Below are positions 35,401 to 46,029 of a DNA stretch of 64,000 nucleotides, one piece after another. The notes below the pieces were generated by a model. The model searched no databases, had not been told where the DNA came from, and saw nothing but the letters and a program-made list of their open reading frames with translations. Origin of the DNA: Dickeya poaceiphila (GTDB lineage Bacteria > Pseudomonadota > Gammaproteobacteria > Enterobacterales > Enterobacteriaceae); assembly GCF_007858975.2 (NCBI RefSeq), contig NZ_CP042220.2, forward strand, positions 620,001-684,000. The letters are read 5' to 3'. Made by a program: the position numbers and the translations under genes. The first letter of the stretch is position 1. The number at the start of each line of letters is the position of its first letter.

Positions 35401-36360
35401 ATGCGGTATTGGGGAAAGTTGCTGGGGCTAGTGCTGGGGATTGCGTCCAGTGCTGGTGTCGGCGGGTTGATAATCGGGTTGCTGTTGGGTCATTTGCTTG
35501 ACAGAATCCGTGCATCCCGTCAGCGCGACTTTTTTTCCGCGCAATCCACCCGCCAGTCGCTGTTCTGCCTGACGACTTTCCAGGCGATGGGGCACCTGAC
35601 CAAATCGAAAGGCCGGGTGACGGAGTCTGATATCCGCATCGCAACTACCATGATGGACCGGCTGGAGTTGCATGGTGAGGCGCGCAATGCTGCGCAAAAG
35701 GCGTTTCGTGAAGGTAAAGCCAGCCAGTTTCCGGTGCGCAACAAGTTGCGTAAATTGCGTGATGCCTGCATTGGCCGTTTTGATTTAATCCGGATGTTTC
35801 TGGAGATTCAGTTGCAGGTGGCGTTTGTGGACGGTGCCTTGCACCCTAATGAACGGCGGTTGCTGTATGTATTTGCCGATGAACTGGGAGTAACCCGTGA
35901 ACAGTTCGAGTTGTTTATGCGCAACATGGAACGCGGTAACTATCAATCCTCAAGACAGCAATCCTCAAAACAGCAATCGTCAAAACAGAGCAACAGTGGT
36001 TACCAGTCGAGGCAGGGCAACAGCTACCAGTCACGGCAGAATAACCAACAATCATCGCGGCAGGGCAATAAATCTTACCAGCGGCGTAACCAGTCCTATG
36101 GTGGGCAGTCTTATGGTCAACGACCGCCGATATCATCGCGCGGGCCGACGATTGAGAGCGCCTGTCGTACGTTGGGGGTGCGTAGCAGCGATGACGCCGC
36201 TACGGTGAAACGTGCTTATCGCAAGCTAATGAGTGAGCACCATCCGGACAAAATGATGGGTAAGGGCCTGTCGCCGCGTATGATTGAGATGGCCAAGCGC
36301 AAAGCGCAGGATATTCAGGCTGCCTACGAGTTTCTCAAAGTTAATAAATTTTCCCGCTGA
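35401..36360 (+). CDS. djlA: Membrane-anchored DnaK co-chaperone DjlA with an expanded linker
   Basis: DjlA is an inner-membrane J-protein that works with DnaK and activates the Rcs stress system when overproduced. One N-terminal membrane segment (about residues 6-34) with glycine-rich dimerisation-like motifs is followed by a TerB-like domain (about 45-178). A linker of about 68 residues (180-247) rich in Gln, Ser, Asn, Arg and Tyr comes next. The C-terminal J-domain has HHPDK and ends NKFSR. The total is 319 residues against 271 in E. coli; most of the difference is the linker. It is divergent from lptD, as in E. coli. Confidence 0.95.
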   Translation: MRYWGKLLGLVLGIASSAGVGGLIIGLLLGHLLDRIRASRQRDFFSAQSTRQSLFCLTTFQAMGHLTKSKGRVTESDIRIATTMMDRLELHGEARNAAQKAFREGKASQFPVRNKLRKLRDACIGRFDLIRMFLEIQLQVAFVDGALHPNERRLLYVFADELGVTREQFELFMRNMERGNYQSSRQQSSKQQSSKQSNSGYQSRQGNSYQSRQNNQQSSRQGNKSYQRRNQSYGGQSYGQRPPISSRGPTIESACRTLGVRSSDDAATVKRAYRKLMSEHHPDKMMGKGLSPRMIEMAKRKAQDIQAAYEFLKVNKFSR

Positions 36361-36394
36361 TTTTCTTATTATTTTTTCTTATTCTGTATATTTT

Positions 36395-36456
36395 CGCTAA
36401 TTATTTCTTAATAACGCACTATTTGGAATCAAAGTTTCCAAATAAGCGAATTAGCG
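36395..36456. terminator. Nested inverted repeat between djlA and rluA
   Basis: Outer arms CGCTAATT (36395-36402) and AATTAGCG (36449-36456) enclose an inner pair TATTTGGAA (36420-36428) and TTTCCAAATA (36435-36444). It lies between convergent genes. There is no proper T-run after the stem on either strand, so termination is only a possibility. Confidence 0.5.
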
Positions 36457-36473
36457 CATGGGTAGCATGGGTA

Positions 36474-37127
36474 CTAGAAATCCGCTTCGCAGCGAAAATG
36501 CATCGGCGTATTAAAAGCGGGATGGGTGATCGCCAGTTCCTGTGCATGTAGCAGCAAACGAGGCGCCATCGCTTTGGCCTGCGGATGAGCGTAAAACCCA
36601 TCGCCCAGAATCGGGTGCCCCAACGCCAGCATGTGGACGCGCAACTGGTGCGAGCGACCAGTTACCGGCATCAGCTTTACGCGGGTGGTGCCGTCACGGT
36701 CACGGGATAACACGGTGTAGTCGGTTTGGGCGGGTTTACCCTGTTCAAAGCAGACTTTTTGTTTCGGGCGGTTCGGCCAGTCGCAAATCAGCGGCAGATC
36801 CACCAGTCCGTCATCCTGCATCAGGTGTCCAAAGACGCGGGCGACATAGGATTTCTTTGGTTCCCGCTCACGAAACTGACGTTTTAATTCTCGCTCCGCC
36901 GCTTTGGTCAATGCCACTACCATCACGCCGCTGGTTGCCATATCCAGCCGATGGACGGATTCGGCAGCGGGAAAATCAGCCTGAATGCGGGTCATGATGC
37001 TGTCCCTGTGTTCTTCGGCGCGGCCAGGAACGGAGAGTAGTCCGCTGGGTTTGTTCACCACCATGATGTGCTGATCCTGATACAGGATATGCAGCCAGGG
37101 ATCGCGTGGCGGGTTATAGGGTTCCAT
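36474..37127 (-). CDS. rluA: Pseudouridine synthase RluA
   Basis: Makes pseudouridine at 23S rRNA position 746 and tRNA position 32. The catalytic motif HRLDMATSGVMV holds the essential aspartate, and GRSHQLRVHMLALGHPILGD is the RluA-family second motif. ATG 37127 (MEPYNPPRDPW, with GGAG seven bases upstream) gives 217 residues, near the E. coli 219; an in-frame ATG at 37142 is the alternative. It follows rapA after 63 bases, as in E. coli. Confidence 0.95.
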   Translation of the reverse strand: MEPYNPPRDPWLHILYQDQHIMVVNKPSGLLSVPGRAEEHRDSIMTRIQADFPAAESVHRLDMATSGVMVVALTKAAERELKRQFREREPKKSYVARVFGHLMQDDGLVDLPLICDWPNRPKQKVCFEQGKPAQTDYTVLSRDRDGTTRVKLMPVTGRSHQLRVHMLALGHPILGDGFYAHPQAKAMAPRLLLHAQELAITHPAFNTPMHFRCEADF

Positions 37128-37190
37128 GATGGGCTCCGGCATCGCGGCAGGGGAGATCCTGCCGCGAAGTAGATAGACAACCGATGGGGC

Positions 37191-40094
37191 TTACTGGTGC
37201 GCCACCATCACCAGACGAATGGCATCCAGACGCCAGTTGGCCTGCTGCAGATTCACCAGTACCTGCTCGCGCTGTTCTTCCAACGCCTCCAGTTCGTCGT
37301 CGCGGATAGTCGGGTTGACGGCTTTGAGCGCTTCCAGTCGTTCCTGTTCACGACGCAACTGCGTTTCGGCGTTACGCTGCGCCTCGGCGATCAGTTCCTG
37401 CGCTTGCGCTTCTACCAACGGCTGGGCTTTTTGCAGCATATCGTGCACTTCGTCCTGCACCGCGTTCACCAACTTGCTGGAGGTGTGACGGTTTACTGCG
37501 CTCAGTTGACGGTTGAAGCTTTCGAATTCCACCTGCGCCGCCAGATTGGTGCCTTTGCGGTCCAGCAGGACGCGAATCGGCGTTGGCGGCAGGAAACGGG
37601 TCAATTGCAGTTTCTTCGGCGCCTGCGCTTCCACCACGTATATCAATTCCGCCAGCAGGGTGCCGACCGGCAATGCCTTGTTTTTCAGCAGCGATACGGC
37701 GCAACTGCCGGTATCGCCGGACAGGATCAGATCCAGTCCGTTGCGAATCAGCGGGTGTTCCCAACTGACGAACTGGGCATCCTCGCGGGACAACGCCTGA
37801 TCGCGATCAAACGTGATGGTACAACCGTCTTGCGGCAGACCGGGGAAATCCGGCACCAACATATGATCAGACGGCGTCAGTACGATCAGGTTATCGCTGC
37901 GGTCATCCTGATGAATGCCGATGATATCAAACAGGTTGAGGGCAAAATTGACCAGATTGACGTCATTATCCTGTTCGGCAATCGCTCCAGCCAGCGCCTG
38001 TGCGTGTTCGCCGCCGTTGGAGTGCATCTCCAGCAGGCGGTCACGACCTTGTTCCAGTTGCGCTTTCAGCGCGTCATGTTGCTGGCGGCAGGTGTGGATA
38101 AACTCGTCCAGCCCGGTCTGTTCAGACGGTGTGGCAAGCAGGTTGATGAGTTGTTCGTAGTGGCTGTCATAAATCGACCGCCCGGTCGGGCAGGTGTGTT
38201 CGAACGCATCCAGCCCTTCGTGATACCAACGCACCAGCAGTGCCTGAGCGGTGTGTTCCAGATAGGGTACCAGAATCTGAATGTCGCGGCTCTGACCGAT
38301 ACGATCCAGGCGTCCGATACGCTGTTCCAGCAGATCTGGGTTAAACGGCAGATCAAACATGATCAGATGGCTGGCGAACTGGAAGTTGCGTCCTTCGGAG
38401 CCGATCTCAGAGCAGATCAACACCTGAGCGCCTTCCTCTTCCGAGGCGAAGTAGGCGGCGGCGCGGTCGCGCTCCAGGATCGACAGCCCTTCGTGGAACA
38501 CGGCGGCGCGGATGGCTTCGCGGGTGCGCAGCACCTGTTCCAGTTGCAGTGCGGTGGCGGCCTTGGCGCAGATCACCAGTACTTTTTCATCACGATGGCT
38601 GGTCAGAAATTCCAGCATCCATTCAACACGCGGATCGAAACTCCACCAGGTGGCGTTATCGTCTTCGAATTGCTGATAAATCTGCTCCGGGTAGAGCATG
38701 TCACGCGCACACTCTTCGGCTGATTTGCGGGCATTCATGATGCCGGATACGCGGATCGCCGTCTGATACTGCGCCGGCAACGCCAGCTTGATTTGATGCA
38801 GCTCGCGTTTCGGGAAACCTTTCACTCCCTGACGGGTATTGCGGAACAGCACGCGGCTGGTGCCGTGACGGTCCATCAGCATGGTGATCAGTTCCTGACG
38901 TGCTGCTGCGCTGTCTTCGCTGTCGCTGGCGATGGATTTCAGCAATGGTTCGATATCCTGTTCGCCCAGCATTTCGCCAAGCGCGTTGCGCTCGCTGTCG
39001 CTGATGCTGTTGCCGCTCAGCAGCAGGGTGACCGCGTCGGCGACCGGGCGGTATTGCTGCTGTTCGGCGATAAATTCGTGGTAGTCATGGAAACGGTTCG
39101 GATCGAGCAGACGCAGGCGGGCAAAATGGCTCTCCTGGCCTAATTGTTCCGGTGTCGCCGTCAGCAGCAGTACCGCGGGGATGGCGTACGCCAGACGCTC
39201 AACCGCTTTATAGCCGGCGCTGGGTGCGGCTTCGCTCCAGGCCAGATGGTGCGCTTCGTCCACCACCAGCAGGTCCCAGTCGGCATCCAGCAGTTGTTCG
39301 AAGCGGGAGGGATTACGGCGCACAAAATCCAGTGAACAGATGATCAGTTGCTCGGTTTCAAACGGGTTGTCGCTGTCGAGGCGGGCTTCGGCGTAACGCT
39401 CATCGTCAAACAATGAGAACAGCAGGTTGAAGCGGCGTAACATTTCTACCAGCCACTGGTGTTGCAGCGTTTCCGGCACCACGATCAGTACGCGCTCGGC
39501 GCGGCCTGCCAGCAACTGCTGGTGGATAATCATGCCGGCTTCGATGGTCTTGCCCAGACCTACTTCGTCCGCCAGCAGTACGCGCGGCGCATGGCGCTGA
39601 CCCACTTCGCGGGCGATGTGCAACTGATGCGGAATCAGGCTGGCGCGCATACCGCGCAGCCCTCCCCAGGGTTGTAGCGCCTGCTCGTGCTGGTGGCGAT
39701 GCGCGCGGTAACGCAGCGCGAAGCGATCCATCCGGTCAATCTGCCCGGCGAACAGACGGTCTTGCGGTTTATTGAAGGTCAGTTTGCTGTCGAGAAACAC
39801 TTCCCGCAGTTCGGCAGGTTCATCGGTATCCAGACGCGGACCAACATAGGTGCGCAGTCCATTTTCATCATGAACATCCTCCACCCGTAACTGCCAGCCT
39901 TCATGACTGGTGATGGTATCGCCAGGATTGAACATGACACGGGTAATAGGGGCATCGTTCCTGGAGTAGAGACGGTTTTCGCCACTGGCCGGAAACAGCA
40001 GGGTGACCATGCGGGCATCTATCGCCACTACCGTACCCAATCCTAAATCGCTTTCTGTATCGCTGATCCAGCGTTGACCAAGTGTAAAAGGCAT
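37191..40094 (-). CDS. rapA: RNA polymerase-associated helicase-like RapA (HepA)
   Basis: SWI2/SNF2 ATPase that binds RNA polymerase and recycles it after transcription. The 967 residues (968 in E. coli) open with tandem SH3-like domains. Helicase motif I is [16 protein letters not shown] (near residue 175), motif II is DEAHHL, motif [12 protein letters not shown], and motif [13 protein letters not shown]. The order polB-rapA-rluA is conserved. Confidence 0.97.
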   Translation of the reverse strand: MPFTLGQRWISDTESDLGLGTVVAIDARMVTLLFPASGENRLYSRNDAPITRVMFNPGDTITSHEGWQLRVEDVHDENGLRTYVGPRLDTDEPAELREVFLDSKLTFNKPQDRLFAGQIDRMDRFALRYRAHRHQHEQALQPWGGLRGMRASLIPHQLHIAREVGQRHAPRVLLADEVGLGKTIEAGMIIHQQLLAGRAERVLIVVPETLQHQWLVEMLRRFNLLFSLFDDERYAEARLDSDNPFETEQLIICSLDFVRRNPSRFEQLLDADWDLLVVDEAHHLAWSEAAPSAGYKAVERLAYAIPAVLLLTATPEQLGQESHFARLRLLDPNRFHDYHEFIAEQQQYRPVADAVTLLLSGNSISDSERNALGEMLGEQDIEPLLKSIASDSEDSAAARQELITMLMDRHGTSRVLFRNTRQGVKGFPKRELHQIKLALPAQYQTAIRVSGIMNARKSAEECARDMLYPEQIYQQFEDDNATWWSFDPRVEWMLEFLTSHRDEKVLVICAKAATALQLEQVLRTREAIRAAVFHEGLSILERDRAAAYFASEEEGAQVLICSEIGSEGRNFQFASHLIMFDLPFNPDLLEQRIGRLDRIGQSRDIQILVPYLEHTAQALLVRWYHEGLDAFEHTCPTGRSIYDSHYEQLINLLATPSEQTGLDEFIHTCRQQHDALKAQLEQGRDRLLEMHSNGGEHAQALAGAIAEQDNDVNLVNFALNLFDIIGIHQDDRSDNLIVLTPSDHMLVPDFPGLPQDGCTITFDRDQALSREDAQFVSWEHPLIRNGLDLILSGDTGSCAVSLLKNKALPVGTLLAELIYVVEAQAPKKLQLTRFLPPTPIRVLLDRKGTNLAAQVEFESFNRQLSAVNRHTSSKLVNAVQDEVHDMLQKAQPLVEAQAQELIAEAQRNAETQLRREQERLEALKAVNPTIRDDELEALEEQREQVLVNLQQANWRLDAIRLVMVAHQ

Positions 40095-40353
40095 AAATTC
40101 TAAGCTCGATACTCGTCGTTGTTGGAGAATGTCTGAACAGGAGGCCGCCGACCCCTGCGTTCGGCAATACCTTACCCGCCCTGCACGACAGTGATGGTGT
40201 CGCGCACAGCCTGTGATGCGGGTGTGGGGGGCGCCCCAGATGTAATTGACCGTTGTCTAACCGACAGACGCGGACTCACGCCTGATATTTTTGAAAGGGC
40301 GCTATGGTACTGGATGGTGGACTGTTCGTCACCTGTCAGGCACCATCAGATTG

Positions 40354-42726
40354 TCAAAATAGCCCCATCTGCCCGGTAATCAGTGTAGCAAAATCATCGT
40401 GAATGAAAGGCAGAATAGCATCCGCCACTGGTTGCAGTTGTTTTTCCACGTAGTGGTTGTAATCCAGCAGCGAGCGGCGATTCTCCAGTGGTTCCGGTCC
40501 ATTTACCGTAATGACGTAGCTTATCCAGCCGCCGTTCTGGTACTGCAAGGGCCTGCCATGCCGGTGATTGTAGTCGTCTGCCATTCTGGCGGCGCGAACT
40601 TGCGGCGGCACATTGCGCTGATACTCGCTCAGTTTATGGCGCAGGCGTTTGCGGTATACCAGCAGGTCGTCGTGCTCGCCGTTCATCGTTTTCGCCACGT
40701 ACTCCCGCACCCACTCCTGATACGGTTCACGGTGGAAGATGCGTTGGTAAAGTTGTTGCTGAAATTGCTGCGACAGCGGCGTCCAGTCGGAACGTACCGT
40801 TTCCAGCCCTTTGAACACCATCTGCTCACCCTGTGCCGTTATTGTCATACCGGCATAGCGCTTTTTGCTGCCCAGTTCGGCACCGCGAATCGTGGGCATC
40901 AGAAAACGGTGGAAGTGGGTTTCGTATTCCATCTCCAGCGCGCTGATCAAGCCGTGTTGCTGGTGCAGGTGCTGTTGCCACCAGTCGTTGATATAGGCCA
41001 CCAGTTCACGACCAATGATGTTTGCTTCGTCCTCGTGGTGAGCACGCTTAAGCCAGACAAAGGTCGAATCCGTATCGCCATAAATCACCTGATAACCTTT
41101 GGCTTCAATCAGGGAACGGGTCTGGCGCATGATCTCATGGCCACGCAGGGTAATTGAAGACGCCAGACGCGGATCGAAAAAGCGGCAACCGCTCGACCCC
41201 AGTACGCCGTAAAATGCATTCATGATGATCTTCAGCGCCTGCGACAGCGGCTTGTTGTTTTCCTGCTTGGCGAGGTCGCGCTCATGCCAAATCTCTTCGA
41301 CAATTGCAGGCAGACAGTGCTGGCGGCGGGAAAACCAGGCGCCGCGAAAGCCTTCGACCGCGTGCTGCTCATCAGGCTGCTGCAAACCGGTTATCAGCCC
41401 GACCGGGTCAATCAGGAAGGTGCGAATGATTGAGGGGTAGAGGCTTTTATAGTCCAGTACCAACACCGAATCGTACAGACCGGGGCGGGAATCCATCACG
41501 TAGCCGCCGGGGCTGGCTTCAGGCGGCACGCCGCCGAGGTTCGGCGCGACAAACCCGGCCCGGTGCATACGCGGCAGGTAGAGGTGAGTAAATGCCGCCA
41601 CCGAACCGCCGCTGCGGTCTGCCGCCAGCCCGGTTACGCTGGCGCGCTCCAGCAAAAAAGCGATCAAATGGGTTTTCTCAAAGATGCGTGTCACCAGTTC
41701 GCAGTCTTTCAGGTTGTAGCGCGCCAGTGCGGGTTTGTCTTGCTGAAAGCGCTGTTCGATTTCTTCCAGCCGCTGGTAAGGATTGTCACTGGCTTTTCCT
41801 TCGCCAAGCAGCGACTGGGCGACAAACTCCAGGCTGAACGAGGCAAAATTCCAGGTGGCGGATTTCAGCGCTTCAATACCATCTACTATCAACCGACCCG
41901 GCGCACCGGCGAAAAAATGCCCTTGTCGATAGCCATGCTCGCGCCACTCCATCTCCTGACCGTCGCGTCCGAACCGTAATGGAATACGGTAGCGCTCGGC
42001 GTGTTGCTGCAATACCCGCAGGTCAAACTGCACCAGATTCCAGCCGATAATCACATCCGGGTCGTAGGTGTGCAGCCACTGATTGAGTTTTTCCAGCAGT
42101 TGTGGACGACTGGCGACGTATTCCAGCGTCAGGTCGCCAGCGTCGCTGGGGATGCCGTTTTCTGGTCCTAACATAAATACCTGACGCTGACCACACCCTT
42201 CCAGACCGATACAGTAAAGTTCGCCGTGGCGGCTGGTTTCGATATCCAGCGATACGGTTTTGAGTGACGGGCGGTAGTCGGGCGCAGGTTTCAATTTGAC
42301 GTTGTCAATCAGCCCACCAGTGGTTTCTTCGCCGCTAAACCAGACCGGCGCGGTGATAAACCGCTCCATCAGAAGCCGCTCCGGCGGGCGGATATCTGCC
42401 TCGTATACCGGGATTCCCGCTTCCTGAAGTTTCTTCTCCAGACGTAACAACTGGCGGTAGTGCAGACAGTACAGCCCCAGTTGCGGTTCGTGGTGGAAGT
42501 TTTTCAGCGCCAGCGGTCGTAATTGCCAGTGCTTTTCACTACTTAACAGTTGGGTGATTTGTGCCTGATGTCGCATCGGTACAAACGCCACCGCCTGCTG
42601 CGGCGATAACCTGATCCGGCAGGGACCGTCATCGGTTGCCAGCCAGCATTCGACCTGAATCCCGGCAGGGGTATCCTGCCAGTGGCGGGTCAATACAAAG
42701 CCCTGACGCGGTGGGGAAAGGGTCAT
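40354..42726 (-). CDS. polB: DNA polymerase II
   Basis: Family B polymerase induced by DNA damage, used in replication restart and bypass. The 790 residues (783 in E. coli) show the exonuclease motif [13 protein letters not shown], polymerase motif [14 protein letters not shown], motif [16 protein letters not shown], and motif [12 protein letters not shown] near-perfect LexA site lies 41 bases upstream of the ATG. The C-terminal tail ITGQMGLF fits the clamp-binding motif of Pol II. Confidence 0.97.
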   Translation of the reverse strand: MTLSPPRQGFVLTRHWQDTPAGIQVECWLATDDGPCRIRLSPQQAVAFVPMRHQAQITQLLSSEKHWQLRPLALKNFHHEPQLGLYCLHYRQLLRLEKKLQEAGIPVYEADIRPPERLLMERFITAPVWFSGEETTGGLIDNVKLKPAPDYRPSLKTVSLDIETSRHGELYCIGLEGCGQRQVFMLGPENGIPSDAGDLTLEYVASRPQLLEKLNQWLHTYDPDVIIGWNLVQFDLRVLQQHAERYRIPLRFGRDGQEMEWREHGYRQGHFFAGAPGRLIVDGIEALKSATWNFASFSLEFVAQSLLGEGKASDNPYQRLEEIEQRFQQDKPALARYNLKDCELVTRIFEKTHLIAFLLERASVTGLAADRSGGSVAAFTHLYLPRMHRAGFVAPNLGGVPPEASPGGYVMDSRPGLYDSVLVLDYKSLYPSIIRTFLIDPVGLITGLQQPDEQHAVEGFRGAWFSRRQHCLPAIVEEIWHERDLAKQENNKPLSQALKIIMNAFYGVLGSSGCRFFDPRLASSITLRGHEIMRQTRSLIEAKGYQVIYGDTDSTFVWLKRAHHEDEANIIGRELVAYINDWWQQHLHQQHGLISALEMEYETHFHRFLMPTIRGAELGSKKRYAGMTITAQGEQMVFKGLETVRSDWTPLSQQFQQQLYQRIFHREPYQEWVREYVAKTMNGEHDDLLVYRKRLRHKLSEYQRNVPPQVRAARMADDYNHRHGRPLQYQNGGWISYVITVNGPEPLENRRSLLDYNHYVEKQLQPVADAILPFIHDDFATLITGQMGLF

Positions 42727-42766
42727 AGCGTATAGTCAGAAGGTCAGTGGAGTAATGCAACAAATT

Positions 42767-42782
42767 ATGTATATATATACAG
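42767..42782 (-). promoter_or_regulatory. LexA (SOS) box of polB
   Basis: Read on the minus strand the site is CTGTATATATATACAT, 15 of 16 matches to the LexA consensus CTGTATATATATACAG. It is centred about 48 bases upstream of the polB start. This predicts strong SOS control. Confidence 0.9.
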
Positions 42783-42929
42783 TTTTTGTCCAGTTTTAGC
42801 GCCGTTCTCAATAGCGCTGTCTACTGTGCTGTCAAGCCGTTGCAGAAAGAAGACCACACCCTATTCCCGTTGTTTCCTGCTATCATCCGGTTATCTTTGG
42901 TTATAAAAAACGCAGAAATGTAGAGAATT

Positions 42930-43700
42930 ATGGAAGCCTGGCTGGAGCATCTGATCACACAATCGTTAGCGTATTCACTGACGGCAGTACTGTTGGTGGC
43001 GTTTCTGGAGTCGTTGGCGTTGGTGGGACTCTTGTTGCCCGGCACGCTGATGATGGCATCGCTGGGAGCATTTATCGGCAGCGGCGATATGGGGTTATAT
43101 CCTGCCTGGGGCATGGGCATTATCGGTTGCCTGCTGGGAGACTGGATTTCCTTCTTCATTGGCTGGCGTTTTAAGGAGAAGCTGCATAACTGGTCTTTCC
43201 TGCAAAAACATCGAGCTTATGTGTATCGTACCGAAAAGATGCTGCATCAGCACAATATGGCGACCATTCTGATTGGGCGGTTTTTTGGCCCGACTCGCCC
43301 GTTGATCCCGATGGTGGCCGGAATGCTGGAGCTGTCGCCCCGGCGCTTTGCGTTGCCGAATATCATCGGCTGTCTCACCTGGCCGCCGGTTTACCTGATG
43401 CCCGGCATTCTGGCGGGCGTGGCAATTGATATTCCCAAACAAGCCGACAGCAGCGGCTTTAAATGGCTGCTGTTGATCACGGCGATGTTGCTGTGGAGTG
43501 CGGGCTGGTTGCTGTGGCGATGGTGGCGTGTGCATCGTGGCGCCAACGCTGAATCAGCCGGTTGGTTGACGCTGGCGCGCCTGCGCTGGCTGGCACCATT
43601 GACGGCGGTTATCGCGGTCATCAGTCTGTGGCAGTTGTGGCAGCATCCGTTGATGCCGGTTTACCGACACCTGTTGTGGCAGATTCTAATGGATAAATGA
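42930..43700 (+). CDS. yabI: DedA-family membrane protein YabI
   Basis: A 256-residue inner-membrane protein of the DedA family (relatives are implicated in lipid-carrier or lipid scrambling at the inner membrane). It aligns along its length with E. coli YabI: AFLESLALVGLLLPGT, GDWISFFIGWRF and RFFGPTRPLIPMVAGM (the conserved family motif). Five to six hydrophobic segments are visible. In E. coli yabI lies next to thiQ; here ilvBN separates them. Confidence 0.93.
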   Translation: MEAWLEHLITQSLAYSLTAVLLVAFLESLALVGLLLPGTLMMASLGAFIGSGDMGLYPAWGMGIIGCLLGDWISFFIGWRFKEKLHNWSFLQKHRAYVYRTEKMLHQHNMATILIGRFFGPTRPLIPMVAGMLELSPRRFALPNIIGCLTWPPVYLMPGILAGVAIDIPKQADSSGFKWLLLITAMLLWSAGWLLWRWWRVHRGANAESAGWLTLARLRWLAPLTAVIAVISLWQLWQHPLMPVYRHLLWQILMDK

Positions 43701-43741
43701 GCGAGCGCGATACCGGTTTTCCCGGTATCGCATCCCATCGG

Positions 43742-44035
43742 TTAGCGGTAAAATTCTGCCACCTGATCAAAGATTCGCATCTCTTCGCCGTGGCGAGTCA
43801 CCTGCAACACGTCTTCCAGCTTTTCTACCTGACTTATCATCTGCGCCAGACGCTGATCGTCTTTTACCAGTAGCCAGATGCGGCTTTGATCGCTGTCCGG
43901 CAGCGGCATACACATGATGCCTTCTACGTTGAACGCGCGGCGGGCGAACAGCCCACATACGTGCGACATCACACCCGGATGGTTGCGTACCGAGAGTTCC
44001 AGCGTGACCTGTGCAGTCGTCGATGAAGTCTGCAT
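43742..44035 (-). CDS. ilvN: Acetolactate synthase I small subunit IlvN
   Basis: Regulatory ACT-domain subunit (97 residues; E. coli 96) that stimulates IlvB and mediates valine feedback. [29 protein letters not shown] is the ACT core; it is closer to E. coli IlvN than to IlvM or IlvH. It begins 3 bases after ilvB, so translation is coupled. The E. coli ilvBN operon lies elsewhere (near minute 82). Confidence 0.95.
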   Translation of the reverse strand: MQTSSTTAQVTLELSVRNHPGVMSHVCGLFARRAFNVEGIMCMPLPDSDQSRIWLLVKDDQRLAQMISQVEKLEDVLQVTRHGEEMRIFDQVAEFYR

Positions 44036-44038
44036 AAT

Positions 44039-45703
44039 TTAATCTCCAATCATCTCAATATTGGCGGCACCCGGCGGTACCATCGGGAATACTTTCTCGT
44101 TGATGTCGATAACGGCATGGATCAACGTCGGGCCGGGCCGTTGCAGGGCGTCGCGCAGGGCGGCTTGTGGATTTTCAACCGCGTTGAGATCGCAGGTGGC
44201 AAAACCGAATCCGGCGGCAATCGCCAGAAAGTTGGTCTGATACCGGTAGTCAGACGCTACGAAGTTTCGCTGATAGAACAGCTCCTGCTGCTGGTGCACC
44301 AACCCCAGCGACTGGTTGTTCATCAGTACGATTTTTACGTTCAGGTTCTCTTCCACGGCAGTCGCCATTTCCTGAATGTTCATCATCAGGCTGCCATCGC
44401 CGGAAAAACAGACTACGGTACGCTGCGGTTCCGCCAGTGCTGCGCCGATAGCCGCAGGCACGCCAAAACCCATCGTCCCCAGTCCGCCGGAGGTCAACCA
44501 TTGGCGTGAGCGCCGCAGCGGGTAGGCTTGCGCCACCCACATCTGGTGCTGGCCTACGTCAGTGGTGATGATGGCCTGATCGTCCAGCTGATCCGCTACG
44601 GCGCGGATCAACCCGTAATGGCTGAGCGGATCGTCGGCGTTTGGCATATTGAATGGGAAATCGCGTTGCAGGGCGCGCACCTGATCGAGCCAGTCGGCAC
44701 GCGGCTGACGCTCGACAAGCGGCAGTAACTGGTCCAGCGCCTGCGCCACATCGGCGTGGATCGCCACGTGTGGCTGGCGGATCTTACCGAGTTCCGCCGG
44801 ATCGATATCGATATGGATCACCTGAGCATTCGGGCAGAATTCTTCTGCCTTGCCGATAGCGCGATCATCAAATCGTGCGCCCAGCACAATCAACAAATCC
44901 GATTGCTGCAGGATCATATTGGTGTAACGAGCGGCGTGCATACCGAGCATACCGAGCGACAGAGGGTGATCCACCGGCATGGCACCCAGCGCCATCAGTG
45001 TCATGGTGGTGGGCAACCCGGCGCGTTCCGCCAGTTCGATAGCCTGCTGATGCGCACTGGCGCTGATGATTCCGCCGCCCAGATACAGGATCGGACGTTT
45101 GGCCTGATTGATCATCGCGGCGGCAGTGCTTAGGTCGCTGGCATCGGCAGTGGGAGCGGGTGACTTCACTGCTGGTGCAGGCAGCTCCGCCAGATCGATA
45201 GTCGCCGTTTGTACGTCTTTGGGGATGTCAACCCAGACTGGACCGGGACGACCGGATTGCGCCAGCCGGAAGGCATCATTAATGACCTGCGGCAGCTCAC
45301 TGATGTCGCGTACCAGATAGTTGTGTTTGGTGACCGGGATTGAGATGCCGTAAGTGTCCACTTCCTGAAAAGCATCAGTGCCGATCATGCCCGAAGGCAC
45401 CTGAGCGGTGATGCACACCAGTGGAATAGAATCGAGCTTGGCGTCTGCAATGGCAGTGAGCAGGTTAGTGGCGCCGGGTCCGCTGGATGCCATGCAAACC
45501 GCCGCTTTACCGCTGACGCGCGCCATTCCCTGAGCGATAAAACCGGCTCCCTGCTCATGGCGGGCGAGGACGTGGCGAATAGTGCGGCTTTTTCCCAACG
45601 CATCGTACAGCGGCAGCGCTGCGCCGCCCGGAATACCGGTTACAGTGGTAATGCCTTGCTGTTCCAGCAGACGGATGATCAGCTCAGCTCCTGTATAACG
45701 CAT
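44039..45703 (-). CDS. ilvB: Acetolactate synthase I large subunit IlvB
   Basis: Thiamine-diphosphate and FAD enzyme that makes acetolactate or acetohydroxybutyrate for branched-chain amino acids. The glutamate that activates TPP is in ARHEQGAGF; the TPP/Mg motif is GDGSLMMNIQEMATA with MNN at its end. ATG 45703 (MRYTGAELI) has AAAGGA seven bases upstream and gives 554 residues (E. coli 562). An open frame reaching 45868 passes through the attenuator and is not the gene start. Valine/leucine attenuation through ivbL is expected. Confidence 0.95.
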   Translation of the reverse strand: MRYTGAELIIRLLEQQGITTVTGIPGGAALPLYDALGKSRTIRHVLARHEQGAGFIAQGMARVSGKAAVCMASSGPGATNLLTAIADAKLDSIPLVCITAQVPSGMIGTDAFQEVDTYGISIPVTKHNYLVRDISELPQVINDAFRLAQSGRPGPVWVDIPKDVQTATIDLAELPAPAVKSPAPTADASDLSTAAAMINQAKRPILYLGGGIISASAHQQAIELAERAGLPTTMTLMALGAMPVDHPLSLGMLGMHAARYTNMILQQSDLLIVLGARFDDRAIGKAEEFCPNAQVIHIDIDPAELGKIRQPHVAIHADVAQALDQLLPLVERQPRADWLDQVRALQRDFPFNMPNADDPLSHYGLIRAVADQLDDQAIITTDVGQHQMWVAQAYPLRRSRQWLTSGGLGTMGFGVPAAIGAALAEPQRTVVCFSGDGSLMMNIQEMATAVEENLNVKIVLMNNQSLGLVHQQQELFYQRNFVASDYRYQTNFLAIAAGFGFATCDLNAVENPQAALRDALQRPGPTLIHAVIDINEKVFPMVPPGAANIEMIGD

Positions 45704-45754
45704 AGTCATATCCTTTATCAGAGCCGGTGTCAGGAGGAGCGGGGTGGGTGACAT

Positions 45755-45789
45755 AAAGAAACCCCGCTCGGCTTGCGCCGGCGGGGTTT
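45755..45789 (-). terminator. ilvBN attenuator terminator
   Basis: On the minus strand AAACCCCGC (45781-45789) pairs with GCGGGGTTT (45759-45767), with an inner CGGC/GCCG stem on a GCAA loop. A slightly interrupted T-tract (TTTCTTT) follows. It lies between ivbL and ilvB, as an attenuator should. Confidence 0.85.
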
Positions 45790-45815
45790 GGAATCCAGGT
45801 TTGATTCGGAACCCG

Positions 45816-45917
45816 TTACGGCGCGCTGCCGACCACGACCACCACGCGCACGACGACGACCGCATCATGCTGCGCGGCGCTGTTTAGTAGTGCGAAAGTA
45901 GGGGTGGTGTGTTTCAC
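45816..45917 (-). CDS. ivbL: ilvBN leader peptide IvbL
   Basis: A 33-residue leader peptide read by the ribosome to sense valyl- and leucyl-tRNA. It ends in AVVVVRVVVVVGSAP, nearly the same as the E. coli IvbL ending (AVVVVRVVVVVGNAP). The start is GTG 45917 behind AAGG. Nine valine codons in eleven positions would stall the ribosome on valine shortage and prevent the terminator at 45755-45789. Too short for normal gene callers. Confidence 0.93.
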   Translation of the reverse strand: MKHTTPTFALLNSAAQHDAVVVVRVVVVVGSAP

Positions 45918-45956
45918 GGGTAACCTTCATGTTCGTTTTGGTTAATTTGCGCTCCC

Positions 45957-45986
45957 ATATAACCATGAGTGCGGAAAAATAGACAA
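45957..45986 (-). promoter_or_regulatory. Probable ilvBN promoter
   Basis: On the minus strand TTGTCT (45981-45986) and TTATAT (45957-45962) are 18 bases apart, about 40 bases upstream of ivbL. A CRP site, known for E. coli ilvBN, is not clear. Confidence 0.5.
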
Positions 45987-46029
45987 GGTTTCAACACGGT
46001 AAAACCGCATAAATGCGATTAATGTCACG

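Noticed and set aside
45704..45868. N-terminal extension of ilvB
   Set aside because: This frame runs through the attenuator terminator and part of ivbL; it is an open frame by chance, and ATG 45703 has a well-spaced ribosome site.
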